From assembly GCA_958417755.1 (NCBI GenBank), contig CATZDY010000075.1, positions 1 to 12,857 on the forward strand: a DNA stretch of 12,857 bases, given 5' to 3'. How positions within the stretch are numbered: position 1 is the first letter of the stretch; each line of letters opens with the position of its first letter. Below are positions 5,911 through 12,857 of this stretch, piece by piece. Below the pieces are notes generated by a model. It made no database searches and was not told the origin of the DNA. It saw only the letters and a list, made by a program, of their open reading frames with translations. The stretch is from an uncultured Peptococcaceae bacterium. GTDB taxonomy: Bacteria > Bacillota > Desulfotomaculia > Desulfotomaculales > Desulfocucumaceae. Position numbers and translations under genes: made by a program.

Positions 5911-6012
5911 AGGTTTGTCCTGAAACCTTTTTTTCCTGGCAGTTTCTAAATTGTCAAGGAACAAAAACAAGGCTATGCAAAAATTTTTCTAAATGAATGA
6001 TAGTCTATTGGA

Positions 6013-6032
6013 TTTATGTTACCTTTATGTTA
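6013..6032. promoter_or_regulatory. 11-bp-period direct repeat between divergent small membrane genes
   Basis: TTTATGTTA occurs twice (6013-6021 and 6024-6032), exactly 11 bases apart. Read leftward it is TAACAT, five bases, TAACAT, the layout bound by OmpR/PhoB-type response regulators such as Bacillus PhoP (TTAACA repeated with an 11-bp period). It lies between the leftward two-TM gene and the rightward DUF2809-like gene and could control either. Confidence 0.35.
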
Positions 6033-6064
6033 TTTTTATTATCTACAAAAACTTAGATATATAA

Positions 6065-6076
6065 GGAGTTTTCTCC
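6065..6076 (+). promoter_or_regulatory. Shine-Dalgarno sequence inside a small hairpin before the DUF2809-like gene
   Basis: The ribosome binding site TAAGGAG is part of GGAG-TTTT-CTCC, a 4-bp stem with a four-base loop that ends one base before the ATG at 6078. The site is strong when open and hidden when paired. It may be a mild translation switch or chance. Confidence 0.35.
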
Positions 6077-6077
6077 A

Positions 6078-6449
6078 ATGACTTTTCATCCACTGTATGG
6101 CCTTAGCTTTGCCATCATATTTTGCTTTGAAGTAGTGATTGCTTTGTTTGTCCACGACAACTTGATACGTCCCTTTGGGGGCGATGTACTGGTGATTTTG
6201 TTGTTATACTGCTTTTGCAAAATGCTCCTGGCCAAGACCCCCAAATTGCTCCCTTTGTATCTTTTTTTATTCGCTGTTATGGTGGAAATCAGTCAATACT
6301 TTCATCTTGTGCAACTCTTGCACCTAGAAAACAACATCTTAGCTTGTGTTGTTTTAGGTACCTCCTTCAGTTTCCTGGATATTATCTGTTATTTGGTGGG
6401 CAGTTTATTACTGGTGGTATGGCAATACTTGGGACCAAGCTGGAAATAA
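6078..6449 (+). CDS. DUF2809-like integral membrane protein
   Basis: This 123-residue protein is mostly hydrophobic, with about four membrane segments: near 8-26, 35-51, 57-75 and 88-116. It shows the DUF2809 pattern: a basic-aromatic RPFGGDVLVILLLY block (31-44), a membrane glutamate in VMVEISQYF (E70 with Q73, usually VE..Q), and near the end a GTSFSFLDIICYLVG block with the conserved aspartate D101 and glycine G108. Length is typical for the family, whose function is unknown. The ATG follows TAAGGAG at good spacing. It stands alone between a divergent small membrane gene and the convergent ABC exporter operon. The frame continues after its TAA with another hydrophobic stretch (see 6450-6593). 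Confidence 0.75.
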   Translation: MTFHPLYGLSFAIIFCFEVVIALFVHDNLIRPFGGDVLVILLLYCFCKMLLAKTPKLLPLYLFLFAVMVEISQYFHLVQLLHLENNILACVVLGTSFSFLDIICYLVGSLLLVVWQYLGPSWK

Positions 6450-6593
6450 AGTTTCATCCCTTTGGTAGTGACTGCTTGTTGGTTTCTTTTTTGCCTCCTT
6501 GTCACTGTTATCATCCCTATCCTCACTTTCCTCTACTGCCACAAACTTTACTACAAAATAAAATTGCCAGTGTCAGCCAAGGCCAGGAAATAG
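6450..6593 (+). other. In-frame hydrophobic extension after the DUF2809 stop codon
   Basis: Directly after the TAA at 6447-6449 the same frame stays open for 47 codons to TAG at 6591-6593. It reads PLVVTACWFLFCLLVTVIIP and then ILTFLYCHKLYYKIK, a convincing membrane helix followed by a basic tail. TTG (6462) and GTG (6468) are the only possible starts and neither has a ribosome binding site. It could be a lost C-terminal extension, rare read-through or chance in T-rich DNA. DUF2809 proteins normally end where the TAA is. Confidence 0.25.
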
Positions 6594-6622
6594 ATTTGCC
6601 ATATCCCGTTAGGCTGGCAATT
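6553..6622 (-). terminator. Possible terminator of the ABC exporter operon
   Basis: AATTGCCAG (6562-6570) and CTGGCAATT (6614-6622) form a perfect 9-bp inverted repeat that straddles the stop codon of the exporter. Read leftward, the second arm is followed by TTATTTTG, a T-rich tail. The 43-base loop is long, though parts of it (GGCC...GGC) may pair internally. Confidence 0.35.
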
Positions 6623-8468
6623 CTGTTTGGGGCAGTTCTCCCATTTGGCTTTTCACCATATTGTAATACATGCCTTGGGCAGCCATCAGGGTTTCATGGT
6701 TGCCTTGTTCCAAAATCTGGCCCTCCCCAATCACCAGAATGCGATCCGCATCCCGGATGGTGGAAAGGCGGTGGGCAATCAAAAAACTGGTGTGATTTTG
6801 CATCAATTGAAGCATAGCCCGCTGGATTTCCTTTTCTGTTTTAGTATCCACAGAACTGGTGGCTTCATCTAAAATAAGAATAGGACTATCATTGAGCACA
6901 GCCCGAGCTATAGCCAAAAGCTGACGCTGGCCCTGGCTGAGATTGTCCGTACTGCCCGATACTTTGGTCTGATAGCCCTGGGGTAGTTTTTCAATGAAGC
7001 CGTGGGCATGGGCCAATTTGGCGGCAGCAAAAACTTGTTCATTCGTTGCCTGGGGTTTGGCATAACGAATGTTGTCCAGTATGGTTCCTGTAAACAAACA
7101 AGTATCTTGCAAGACCACAGAAAAGCATTGCCGCAAACTATGGCGTTTGATCTGCCGAATATCAATGCCATCAATACGGATGCTGCCGCTGTCAGCATCA
7201 TAAAACCGGGTCAACAAATTCACAATGGTGGTCTTCCCTGCTCCGGTTTCTCCTACCAAAGCAATGGTTTCCCCAGGCTTTACTGCAAAGCTCACCTGTT
7301 TTAACACTGAGGTATGGGGGGTATAGGCAAAACAAACATCTTCAAATACCACTTCCCCTTTCGGATTATTCAATTCCACTGCTTCTGGCATGTCTGCTGG
7401 CTCTTTTTGCTGATCCAAAATTTCAAATACCCGTTCAGCCCCTGCCAAAGCGGATTGTATGGTATTAAACATCCCGGCAATGGAGTTAAGGGAGTGGGAA
7501 AATTGTTTGGAATAGCTCAAAAAACTAACCACCGTACCCACGGTCAAGCCATAACCCACGGCCAATATCCCCCCTGTAAGGGCTACCAAGGTAAAAATCA
7601 AATTATTGATCACATTCATCAAGGGCATCATAAAACCAGACCAGGTTTGGGCCTTGCGACTGTTCTGATAAAGCTGCTCATTGGTAACAGCAAATTGCCG
7701 CAATACCTCTTCTTGGCGGCCAAAGGCTTTGACCATTTTTAAGCCCTGGATATCCTCTTCAATCAGGCCGTTTAACAAACCTAAACTGCGCTGTTGGGCT
7801 AAAAAATAGGCCCGACTGCGGGATGCAATGAACCGAGTGAGCATTACCACCAAAGGAATGCACAAAAGCACTACCAAAGTCAAAGGTCTGTTGAGCACAA
7901 CCATCACCACCAAAGAGCTGGTAATGGTTAAGGTACCGGAAATCAGCTGATTGGTGGCCTGGGCAATGGTGGAACTAATGTTGTCCACATCATTGGTCAA
8001 CCGACTCATGGTGTCTCCATGGGAACGGGTATCATAAAAGGATAGGGGAAGCTGTTGCATCTGAGCAAAAAAGGAGGAACGCAAGGTATAGACCAGCCTT
8101 TGGGATACCCGCAGCATAATCACGCCATTGATGGTACTTACCAGCCAATTTGTGATATATAAACACAGAATAACCAATAATAACCAAGGCAAAAGCTCCA
8201 TATCAATGGTATGGGTATCTATCTGAAAGGTATTTAAAGTTTTGCCCACAAAATAAGGGATGGCCACAGCAATTCCCACAGAAAGAAGGGTCAACAAAAT
8301 GGCAATACCAATGCTTTTGCCCCACTGGAGATAAATTTCTACAATGCGTTGTAACGTATGTTTGGCGTTTTTAGGTTTTGCCCCCCCAGCAAACCGGTTG
8401 CGTCCTCTTCCTCCGCCAGGGCCATTAAAAAAAGAAGGCATTTGCATTTGTCCGCTTCTCTCCGCCAT
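6609..8468 (-). CDS. Heterodimeric ABC exporter subunit with the consensus ATPase residues (YheH/LmrD-like)
   Basis: This 619-residue half-transporter has an N-terminal tail rich in Gly/Arg/Asn (NGPGGGRGRNRFAGG, 15-29), six membrane helices between about 50 and 330, and an ATPase domain from about 370. Visible motifs are Walker A GETGAGKTT (406-414), Q-loop Q454, signature LSQGQ (510-514, third residue not Gly), Walker B LILDE (531-535) with the catalytic Glu E535, and switch His H566 in IAHR. The ATG at 8468 follows AAGGAGG by nine bases and lies four bases after the stop of the partner gene. The frame is open 33 codons further upstream but that part overlaps the partner and has no start signal. 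Such heterodimers (BmrCD, LmrCD, TM287/288) export drugs, lipids or peptides; the substrate cannot be told. It is the last gene of a two-gene operon. Confidence 0.93.
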   Translation of the reverse strand: MAERSGQMQMPSFFNGPGGGRGRNRFAGGAKPKNAKHTLQRIVEIYLQWGKSIGIAILLTLLSVGIAVAIPYFVGKTLNTFQIDTHTIDMELLPWLLLVILCLYITNWLVSTINGVIMLRVSQRLVYTLRSSFFAQMQQLPLSFYDTRSHGDTMSRLTNDVDNISSTIAQATNQLISGTLTITSSLVVMVVLNRPLTLVVLLCIPLVVMLTRFIASRSRAYFLAQQRSLGLLNGLIEEDIQGLKMVKAFGRQEEVLRQFAVTNEQLYQNSRKAQTWSGFMMPLMNVINNLIFTLVALTGGILAVGYGLTVGTVVSFLSYSKQFSHSLNSIAGMFNTIQSALAGAERVFEILDQQKEPADMPEAVELNNPKGEVVFEDVCFAYTPHTSVLKQVSFAVKPGETIALVGETGAGKTTIVNLLTRFYDADSGSIRIDGIDIRQIKRHSLRQCFSVVLQDTCLFTGTILDNIRYAKPQATNEQVFAAAKLAHAHGFIEKLPQGYQTKVSGSTDNLSQGQRQLLAIARAVLNDSPILILDEATSSVDTKTEKEIQRAMLQLMQNHTSFLIAHRLSTIRDADRILVIGEGQILEQGNHETLMAAQGMYYNMVKSQMGELPQTELPA

Positions 8469-8472
8469 GCCC

Positions 8473-10200
8473 TTACGCCTCCTTACTGGGTTCCACCTGG
8501 GATTGATAGATGTCACGGTAAACCTGACAAGTAGAAAGCAGGTCCTTGTGGGTGCCAAATCCCACATTCATACCGTTTTCCAGAACCAAAATACGGTCCG
8601 AAAACATGGCTGTGGTACATCGCTGGGTAATGGTGATGATGGTGCACTGGCCTTTCTTTTGCTCCAAATGTTTGCGCACCTTTGCTTCTGTGATGGCATC
8701 CAAAGCACTGGTGGCATCATCCAGGATTAAAATAGGAGCATCTTTCAATAATCCCCGGGCAATGGAAAGGCGTTGTTTTTGCCCCCCAGAAAGATTAACC
8801 CCAGCATTCCCCAATAAGCTTTCATAGCCCTGGGGCATTTGATCAATAAAGCCAGCTTGGGCCTGCTCTACCACAGCTTGGATCACTTTGTCCGCAGCTT
8901 GGGGGTTACCCCATCTGATATTATCCACAATGCTGCCAGAAAACAACATGGGATTCTGGGGCACTAAGGCAATGTTCTGACGAATGGCCTTTATTTCCAA
9001 ATCCCTGCTATCCTGGCCATCCAATACAATGCTTCCTTCATTGGGTTCATAAAAACGCAATAATAGCCAAGCAATGGTGGACTTTCCACTGCCCGTTGGG
9101 CCAATGATAGCCAAACTTTGCCCTTGCTCAAGGGCAAAGGATAAATTTTTCAAAGCAGGAACCCCGCTGCTTCCAGGATAAGCAAAGGTTACTTGGTCAA
9201 AGGAAATGGCTCCCTGTAGACGGCCTACAATATTTCCGCCTTTTACATCTTCTGCACTATCCAATATTTCTTTCAGCCGAGCGGTGGAAGCTTTGGTTCG
9301 CACAAAGCTATTGAATACATTGGTAATCATCAACAAGGAGCCCAAAATTTGAGCCATATAAATGGTAAAAGCAGCCACATCCCCAGCACCAGCCAAATGC
9401 TGGGTAAATAAATAGCTACCCAGATATATCACCAGCACTGTACCCAGCCCCACTGTCAAATTGAGCAAAGGTGCGATCAAGGTAATGATAAGCTGAGAAG
9501 ATATGCCGCTTTTCATTAAAACCTGGTTTGCCGCTCCAAAGCGATTGGTTTCCTGCTCATAAGTGCCAAAAGCTTTGACCAAACGTACGCCGATAAGGTA
9601 TTCCTGGATTACCACATTGACGCGGTCCATGGCCTTTTGCAGCCTGGCATAGCGGGGATAACTCAGTTTCATGCTAATCACAATACATATCCCCACCCCC
9701 AGCACCACTGCATACATGATCAAGCTTAACCGTATATTCAGGATGGAAGCCAACACAATGCTGCCAATACAAGTGACCGGAGCTTTTAAAAAAATGCGCA
9801 TCATGCCATTGACAAATTGAACCACCTGGGAAGTATCATTGGTCATCCGCGTAATCAAAGAACCACTTTCAATTTTATCCGCACTTGTTTCAGAAAAATG
9901 GATAATCTTAGAAAACAAATCATAACGCAGATCAGCCCCTAAGCGTTGGGAAACCTTGCTGGCTAAAATATTTCGCAAAATAGCAAACCCAGCGCCAATG
10001 GCTGTGACCACTAGCATTTTGCCCCCCCAAGACAATACTTGATCCATATTATTTTGTGCTATCCCTTGATCAATGATTTGAGCCATTAAAGTAGGCCCCA
10101 AAAGATCGCAGATGGATTCACAAATGACCAATGTTATGGCAATCAAAAAAGGAACTTTATATCGCTGAAAATAGGTACCGTACATTCTCAAAGCAAACAT
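8473..10200 (-). CDS. Heterodimeric ABC exporter subunit with a degenerate ATPase site (YheI/LmrC-like)
   Basis: This 575-residue half-transporter has six membrane helices from about 15 to 300 and an ATPase domain from about 328. Walker A GPTGSGKST (367-375), Q-loop Q415 and a canonical LSGGQ (470-474) are present, but Walker B ends LILDD (D495 instead of the catalytic Glu) and the switch residue is Q526 in TQR instead of His. This is the known pattern of the non-consensus subunit: in the dimer its Walker motifs face the LSQGQ of the partner, giving one inactive and one active ATP site. I chose the ATG at 10200 (MFALRMYGTY), which matches the usual family start. AGGA is nearly adjacent, so initiation is not well resolved, and the frame is open to a TTG at 10248 without a ribosome binding site. 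It is the first gene of the operon, with the partner starting four bases after its stop. Confidence 0.92.
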   Translation of the reverse strand: MFALRMYGTYFQRYKVPFLIAITLVICESICDLLGPTLMAQIIDQGIAQNNMDQVLSWGGKMLVVTAIGAGFAILRNILASKVSQRLGADLRYDLFSKIIHFSETSADKIESGSLITRMTNDTSQVVQFVNGMMRIFLKAPVTCIGSIVLASILNIRLSLIMYAVVLGVGICIVISMKLSYPRYARLQKAMDRVNVVIQEYLIGVRLVKAFGTYEQETNRFGAANQVLMKSGISSQLIITLIAPLLNLTVGLGTVLVIYLGSYLFTQHLAGAGDVAAFTIYMAQILGSLLMITNVFNSFVRTKASTARLKEILDSAEDVKGGNIVGRLQGAISFDQVTFAYPGSSGVPALKNLSFALEQGQSLAIIGPTGSGKSTIAWLLLRFYEPNEGSIVLDGQDSRDLEIKAIRQNIALVPQNPMLFSGSIVDNIRWGNPQAADKVIQAVVEQAQAGFIDQMPQGYESLLGNAGVNLSGGQKQRLSIARGLLKDAPILILDDATSALDAITEAKVRKHLEQKKGQCTIITITQRCTTAMFSDRILVLENGMNVGFGTHKDLLSTCQVYRDIYQSQVEPSKEA

Positions 10201-10371
10201 TCCTATCCATGGAATTTCTCTTTTATCAAAACATCCAATATGACGCAAAATTTATATTCATTCTATCATACTATTGGACCAAGAAGAGCTGGGATTCAAT
10301 ATTTCATGCTACGTGGGAATAAGCAATCTTCTCTTAGTCCTTACTTTCACCAGCCCCTTGTTCAGAAAACC
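10201..10371. other. Leader side of the exporter / cyclase divergent region
   Basis: This is AT-rich sequence between the exporter start and the inverted repeat at 10372. TATGAT on the leftward strand near 10265-10270 is a possible -10 for the exporter operon, but no matching -35 is visible. No gene is supported here. Confidence 0.3.
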
Positions 10372-10396
10372 ATGATAAACTTGTAAGGTTTATCAT
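10372..10396. promoter_or_regulatory. Inverted repeat, operator or attenuator candidate
   Basis: ATGATAAAC (10372-10380) and GTTTATCAT (10388-10396) are perfect 9-bp arms. Counting a T-G and a T-A pair inside, the stem has 11 bp with a 3-base loop GTA. The composition is AT-rich and the following tail TTTTAAAG is short, so an operator for the divergent exporter or cyclase genes is more likely than a terminator. I cannot assign a regulator. Confidence 0.45.
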
Positions 10397-10420
10397 TTTA
10401 AAGTACAATTTAAAGTATGA
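10397..10420. repeat. Tandem direct repeat with 12-bp period
   Basis: TTTAAAGTACAA (10397-10408) is followed at once by TTTAAAGTATGA (10409-10420), with nine identical leading bases. It adjoins the inverted repeat and precedes the cyclase gene by 80 bp, so it may be a binding site for a regulator that reads direct repeats. The TATAGT at 10461-10466 is a weak -10 candidate for the cyclase. Confidence 0.45.
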
Positions 10421-10499
10421 GTATATGATGCTTTTATTTTTATTCCTAATTTAGGGTAATATAGTAGGCGTTTTTTTATGACAAAGAGGTGGCTTTGGA

Positions 10500-12857
10500 A
10501 TGGAAAGGATTTTACTGGGCAAACAAATATGCATGACCAATGACCAATGCACCATTGTGCATATGAGTGACAGGTTTTTAAATTTCCTGGGATATACCCG
10601 CCAGGATTTAAAAGAACAAGGCAATAGCTTTTACACTGTCATTCACCCAGATGATGTGGCCATGGTTTGTCAGACAATCACTGCCCCAAAAGCTCAGCAA
10701 ACACCTATTTGTCTCCAGTATAGGGTACAAAAAAAGAATGGAGAAATCGCTTATCTACACGGAGAAGGCTATTTTATCCTTCAGAACAAGGAAAACCATT
10801 TTTGTTGTGAATTGGCTGACATCACCCCCTACGATACCTTGTTGCAACAGTATCTTCATATTTTTCAGTCCCTGCCCAATCCGCTGATGCTCATTGATAA
10901 AAATCTAAAGATTCTTTCCATGAACAAAGCTGCGGAACAAAATTTCCATACCACGCTTTCTGCTTGCCAAGGGAAACCTTGTTCCATTTTTAATACCCCT
11001 CTATGTCATACGCCGGATTGCTGCCTCAAACGCTTTGAACGGGGAGATTCTGCTGCTGTGCAATATGGTCCTGGGGAACAAGCTTTTCGGATTTCCTTTG
11101 CCCGTTTGTATAGCCTCAAAGGAGAACAAATAGGCTATATCAGCATATCCACGGATATCACTGAATTGGTGAAAATACAGCGGGAATTGAAAATCAGTGA
11201 AGAGCGCTTTCGGATTGCCTTAAGCCAAACCCGCAATACCATTTGGGAATATGACTTGGCCACCAGGACGATTTTCCAATCTGATATGTTAACCAAAGCC
11301 ACTTCCAGCATTTATGGGTTAAAGGGTATTGTGGAAAATATCCCGGATTCCTTGCTGCAATCCGGTTCCATTCATCAAGATTCAGCAGAGGATTTACGCA
11401 ATTTGTACCGGGACATTCACCTAGGTAAAAAGGTGGTGCAACAAACCATTAAAGTCAATACCAGAACAAACCACCAACGTTGGGTTAAACTCTTGTGTTC
11501 CACAGTTTTTGATGAAAATAACAAACCCATCAAAGCCATTGGCATTGCCCAGGACATTACGGATGAAAAGAATTTAGAGCAGCTTTACAGGCAAGAAAGA
11601 CAATACCGGGATTCCCTTATTTTTGAGGCCATGGGCGCCTTTGAAGTCAACTTGACCCAGGATATGATTACCCAAATCAATACCTCATGGCCTGGCATGT
11701 TGGATGTCTCTAAAACAAAGACCTATTCCCAATGGCTAGGTGAGTATGAGACAAACATCCATCCTCATTATCAAGAATATGTACGAAATACTTTGGGTAA
11801 AGAGGCTCTTTTGGAAACATACCGTCTAGGCAAGCGGGAGATACACGGCGAATATCCCCTTTTGGATGCAGAGGCCCAAGTCATTTGGGTACGCAGTTCA
11901 GCGTATCTCATTGCCTCAGAGATCACAGGCCATATTTGTGCTTTTATGTATATCAAAAATATTGACCAGCAGAAAAAGAAAGAATTGGAGCTCAAAAAAA
12001 ATGCTGAAGAGGATCCCTTAACCGGACTTTTTAACCGCAATACCACCTTGGCTTTGATCAACAAAGCATTAAAGCAAGATAACAATACCCTGTGCGCCTT
12101 ATTCATGTTGGATATTGATAATTTTAAGCATCTCAATGATACCTATGGCCATTTGTATGGTGATGCGGTGCTTTCGGAAATGGCACAAAAATTAAGCAGC
12201 ATTTTTCGCAAAAACGATATTGTAGGTCGCCTGGGAGGCGATGAGTTTATGGTATTTTTAAAACATATTCCAGATGAAACATTGGCTAAACAAAAGGCCC
12301 GCCAGATTTGTCAAACCCTACAAACCACCTACTCTTCAGGCAATCAGCTATGTGAAATATCCTGTTCCGTGGGCTTTGCTTTGACCCCTCAACACGGTCG
12401 GCACTTTAATACTTTATATGAAAAGGCTGACATTGCCCTGTATCATGCCAAAAATCAGGGGAAAAATCGTTACTCCATTTACTGTGATGGCATGACTAAA
12501 ATCAATCTTAATTTAAGACAACCCCCAGTGCCCCTGAAAAAATACATGGGAAAAACCTTTTCAGACAATATCACAGAGTATGTTTTCAAAATACTTTATC
12601 ATTCAGATGATCTGGCTTTATCCATTCATGCTGTATTGGAGCTATTGGCCAAACATTATGACGCCCAACATGCCTATGTGTTTGAATATACCCTCTTGCA
12701 TAAGACTTATTCTCTACGTTATGAATGGTGCGCCCAAGGCATAGCAGAGCAGAAGGATTGGATGCAAAATCTCACCAAAGAACATTTGGATGAGTACTGG
12801 AAACTCTTTGATGAAGATGGTGTCTATTGTGTGGAAGATACCAGGCAGATTTCGTCT
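10500..12857 (+). CDS. Cytoplasmic sensor diguanylate cyclase: PAS repeats, GGDEF, GAF (3' end outside window)
   Basis: The frame is open from ATG 10500, with AGGTGG seven to eight bases before it, to the window end: 786 residues and no stop. Domains: PAS 1 about 8-108; PAS 2 about 117-225 with a cysteine cluster (C156, C161, C169, H170, C174, C175); PAS 3 about 233-356, ending GIAQDITDEK; a PAS-like segment about 366-490; and a GGDEF domain about 500-662. The last has DPLTGLFNR (505-513), DIDNFKHLND (538-547) and canonical GGDEF (579-583). RKND (570-573), five residues before GGDEF, is an intact RxxD I-site, so product inhibition is expected. A GAF-like domain begins near 690. No membrane segment is seen. 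The enzyme should make c-di-GMP from two GTP in response to signals read by its PAS domains. A further output domain may lie beyond the window. It is divergent from the exporter. Confidence 0.93.
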   Translation, partial: MERILLGKQICMTNDQCTIVHMSDRFLNFLGYTRQDLKEQGNSFYTVIHPDDVAMVCQTITAPKAQQTPICLQYRVQKKNGEIAYLHGEGYFILQNKENHFCCELADITPYDTLLQQYLHIFQSLPNPLMLIDKNLKILSMNKAAEQNFHTTLSACQGKPCSIFNTPLCHTPDCCLKRFERGDSAAVQYGPGEQAFRISFARLYSLKGEQIGYISISTDITELVKIQRELKISEERFRIALSQTRNTIWEYDLATRTIFQSDMLTKATSSIYGLKGIVENIPDSLLQSGSIHQDSAEDLRNLYRDIHLGKKVVQQTIKVNTRTNHQRWVKLLCSTVFDENNKPIKAIGIAQDITDEKNLEQLYRQERQYRDSLIFEAMGAFEVNLTQDMITQINTSWPGMLDVSKTKTYSQWLGEYETNIHPHYQEYVRNTLGKEALLETYRLGKREIHGEYPLLDAEAQVIWVRSSAYLIASEITGHICAFMYIKNIDQQKKKELELKKNAEEDPLTGLFNRNTTLALINKALKQDNNTLCALFMLDIDNFKHLNDTYGHLYGDAVLSEMAQKLSSIFRKNDIVGRLGGDEFMVFLKHIPDETLAKQKARQICQTLQTTYSSGNQLCEISCSVGFALTPQHGRHFNTLYEKADIALYHAKNQGKNRYSIYCDGMTKINLNLRQPPVPLKKYMGKTFSDNITEYVFKILYHSDDLALSIHAVLELLAKHYDAQHAYVFEYTLLHKTYSLRYEWCAQGIAEQKDWMQNLTKEHLDEYWKLFDEDGVYCVEDTRQISS

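Noticed and set aside
7314..7742. 142-codon rightward frame opposite the ABC exporter
   Set aside because: It is antisense to conserved exporter sequence, with no domain and no ribosome site; a shadow frame.
8469..8567. Longer start for the second ABC subunit
   Set aside because: It would overlap the partner gene by nearly 100 bp; the ATG at 8468 has a perfect AAGGAGG.
11771..12136. 121-codon leftward frame opposite the cyclase
   Set aside because: It overlaps conserved PAS/GGDEF coding sequence; its Ser/Arg/Phe-rich composition is typical of a shadow frame.
1..12857. CRISPR arrays, tRNAs, insertion sequences, toxin-antitoxin pairs
   Set aside because: I looked for regularly spaced repeats, cloverleaf-like segments, transposase motifs and small paired genes on both strands and saw none that could be supported.

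Overview
The window looks like chromosomal DNA of a low-to-moderate G+C Firmicute, most likely an anaerobic clostridium-like or Peptococcaceae-like bacterium. The signs are strong GGAGG-type ribosome binding sites, a FeoB split into separate GTPase and membrane proteins, a SigV/RsiV-type ECF sigma/anti-sigma pair, a heterodimeric ABC exporter and a cytoplasmic multi-PAS GGDEF protein. The genus assignment is inference. No tRNA, rRNA, CRISPR array, intact transposase or phage gene was found.

Left part (1-3468). The C-terminal end of a MerR-family regulator enters from the left. After about 250 bp of poorly coding sequence comes a leftward ferrous-iron uptake operon: feoA, the feoB GTPase, then the feoB membrane protein. 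The last two overlap by ATGA. The membrane protein stops abruptly about half way through the usual FeoB transporter domain, so the operon appears damaged at its 3' end. A divergent intergenic region rich in CTAG-centred palindromes separates feoA from a rightward methionine aminopeptidase gene that carries an N-terminal SEC-C zinc motif.

Middle (3469-6608). About 450 bp without an intact gene contains a terminator-like hairpin, then the leftward debris of a LytS/YesM-type histidine kinase (frameshifted, N-terminus missing), possibly fused to debris of its response regulator. Against this debris starts a rightward two-gene operon, an ECF sigma factor and an RsiV-like anti-sigma factor overlapping by ATGA. 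It has an ECF-type promoter candidate in front and a good terminator behind. Next come a small leftward two-TM membrane protein and a divergent rightward DUF2809-like membrane protein, with a direct-repeat operator candidate between them.

Right part (6609-12857). A leftward two-gene operon encodes the two half-transporters of a heterodimeric ABC exporter. One subunit has the degenerate Walker B and switch residues; the other has the non-canonical LSQGQ signature that would complete the same degenerate site. A 300-bp divergent intergenic region holds an 11-bp-stem inverted repeat and a 12-bp-period direct repeat. It is followed by a large rightward gene for a soluble sensor diguanylate cyclase (PAS domains, GGDEF with intact I-site, GAF) that runs off the window end.

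The genes do not form one pathway. The common themes are iron uptake, envelope stress (SigV/RsiV, exporter) and second-messenger signalling. I did not find a convincing undescribed system. The more unusual points are the truncated split FeoB, the two-component graveyard beside the sigma operon, the cysteine-rich PAS domain in the cyclase, and several unassigned operator-like repeats.
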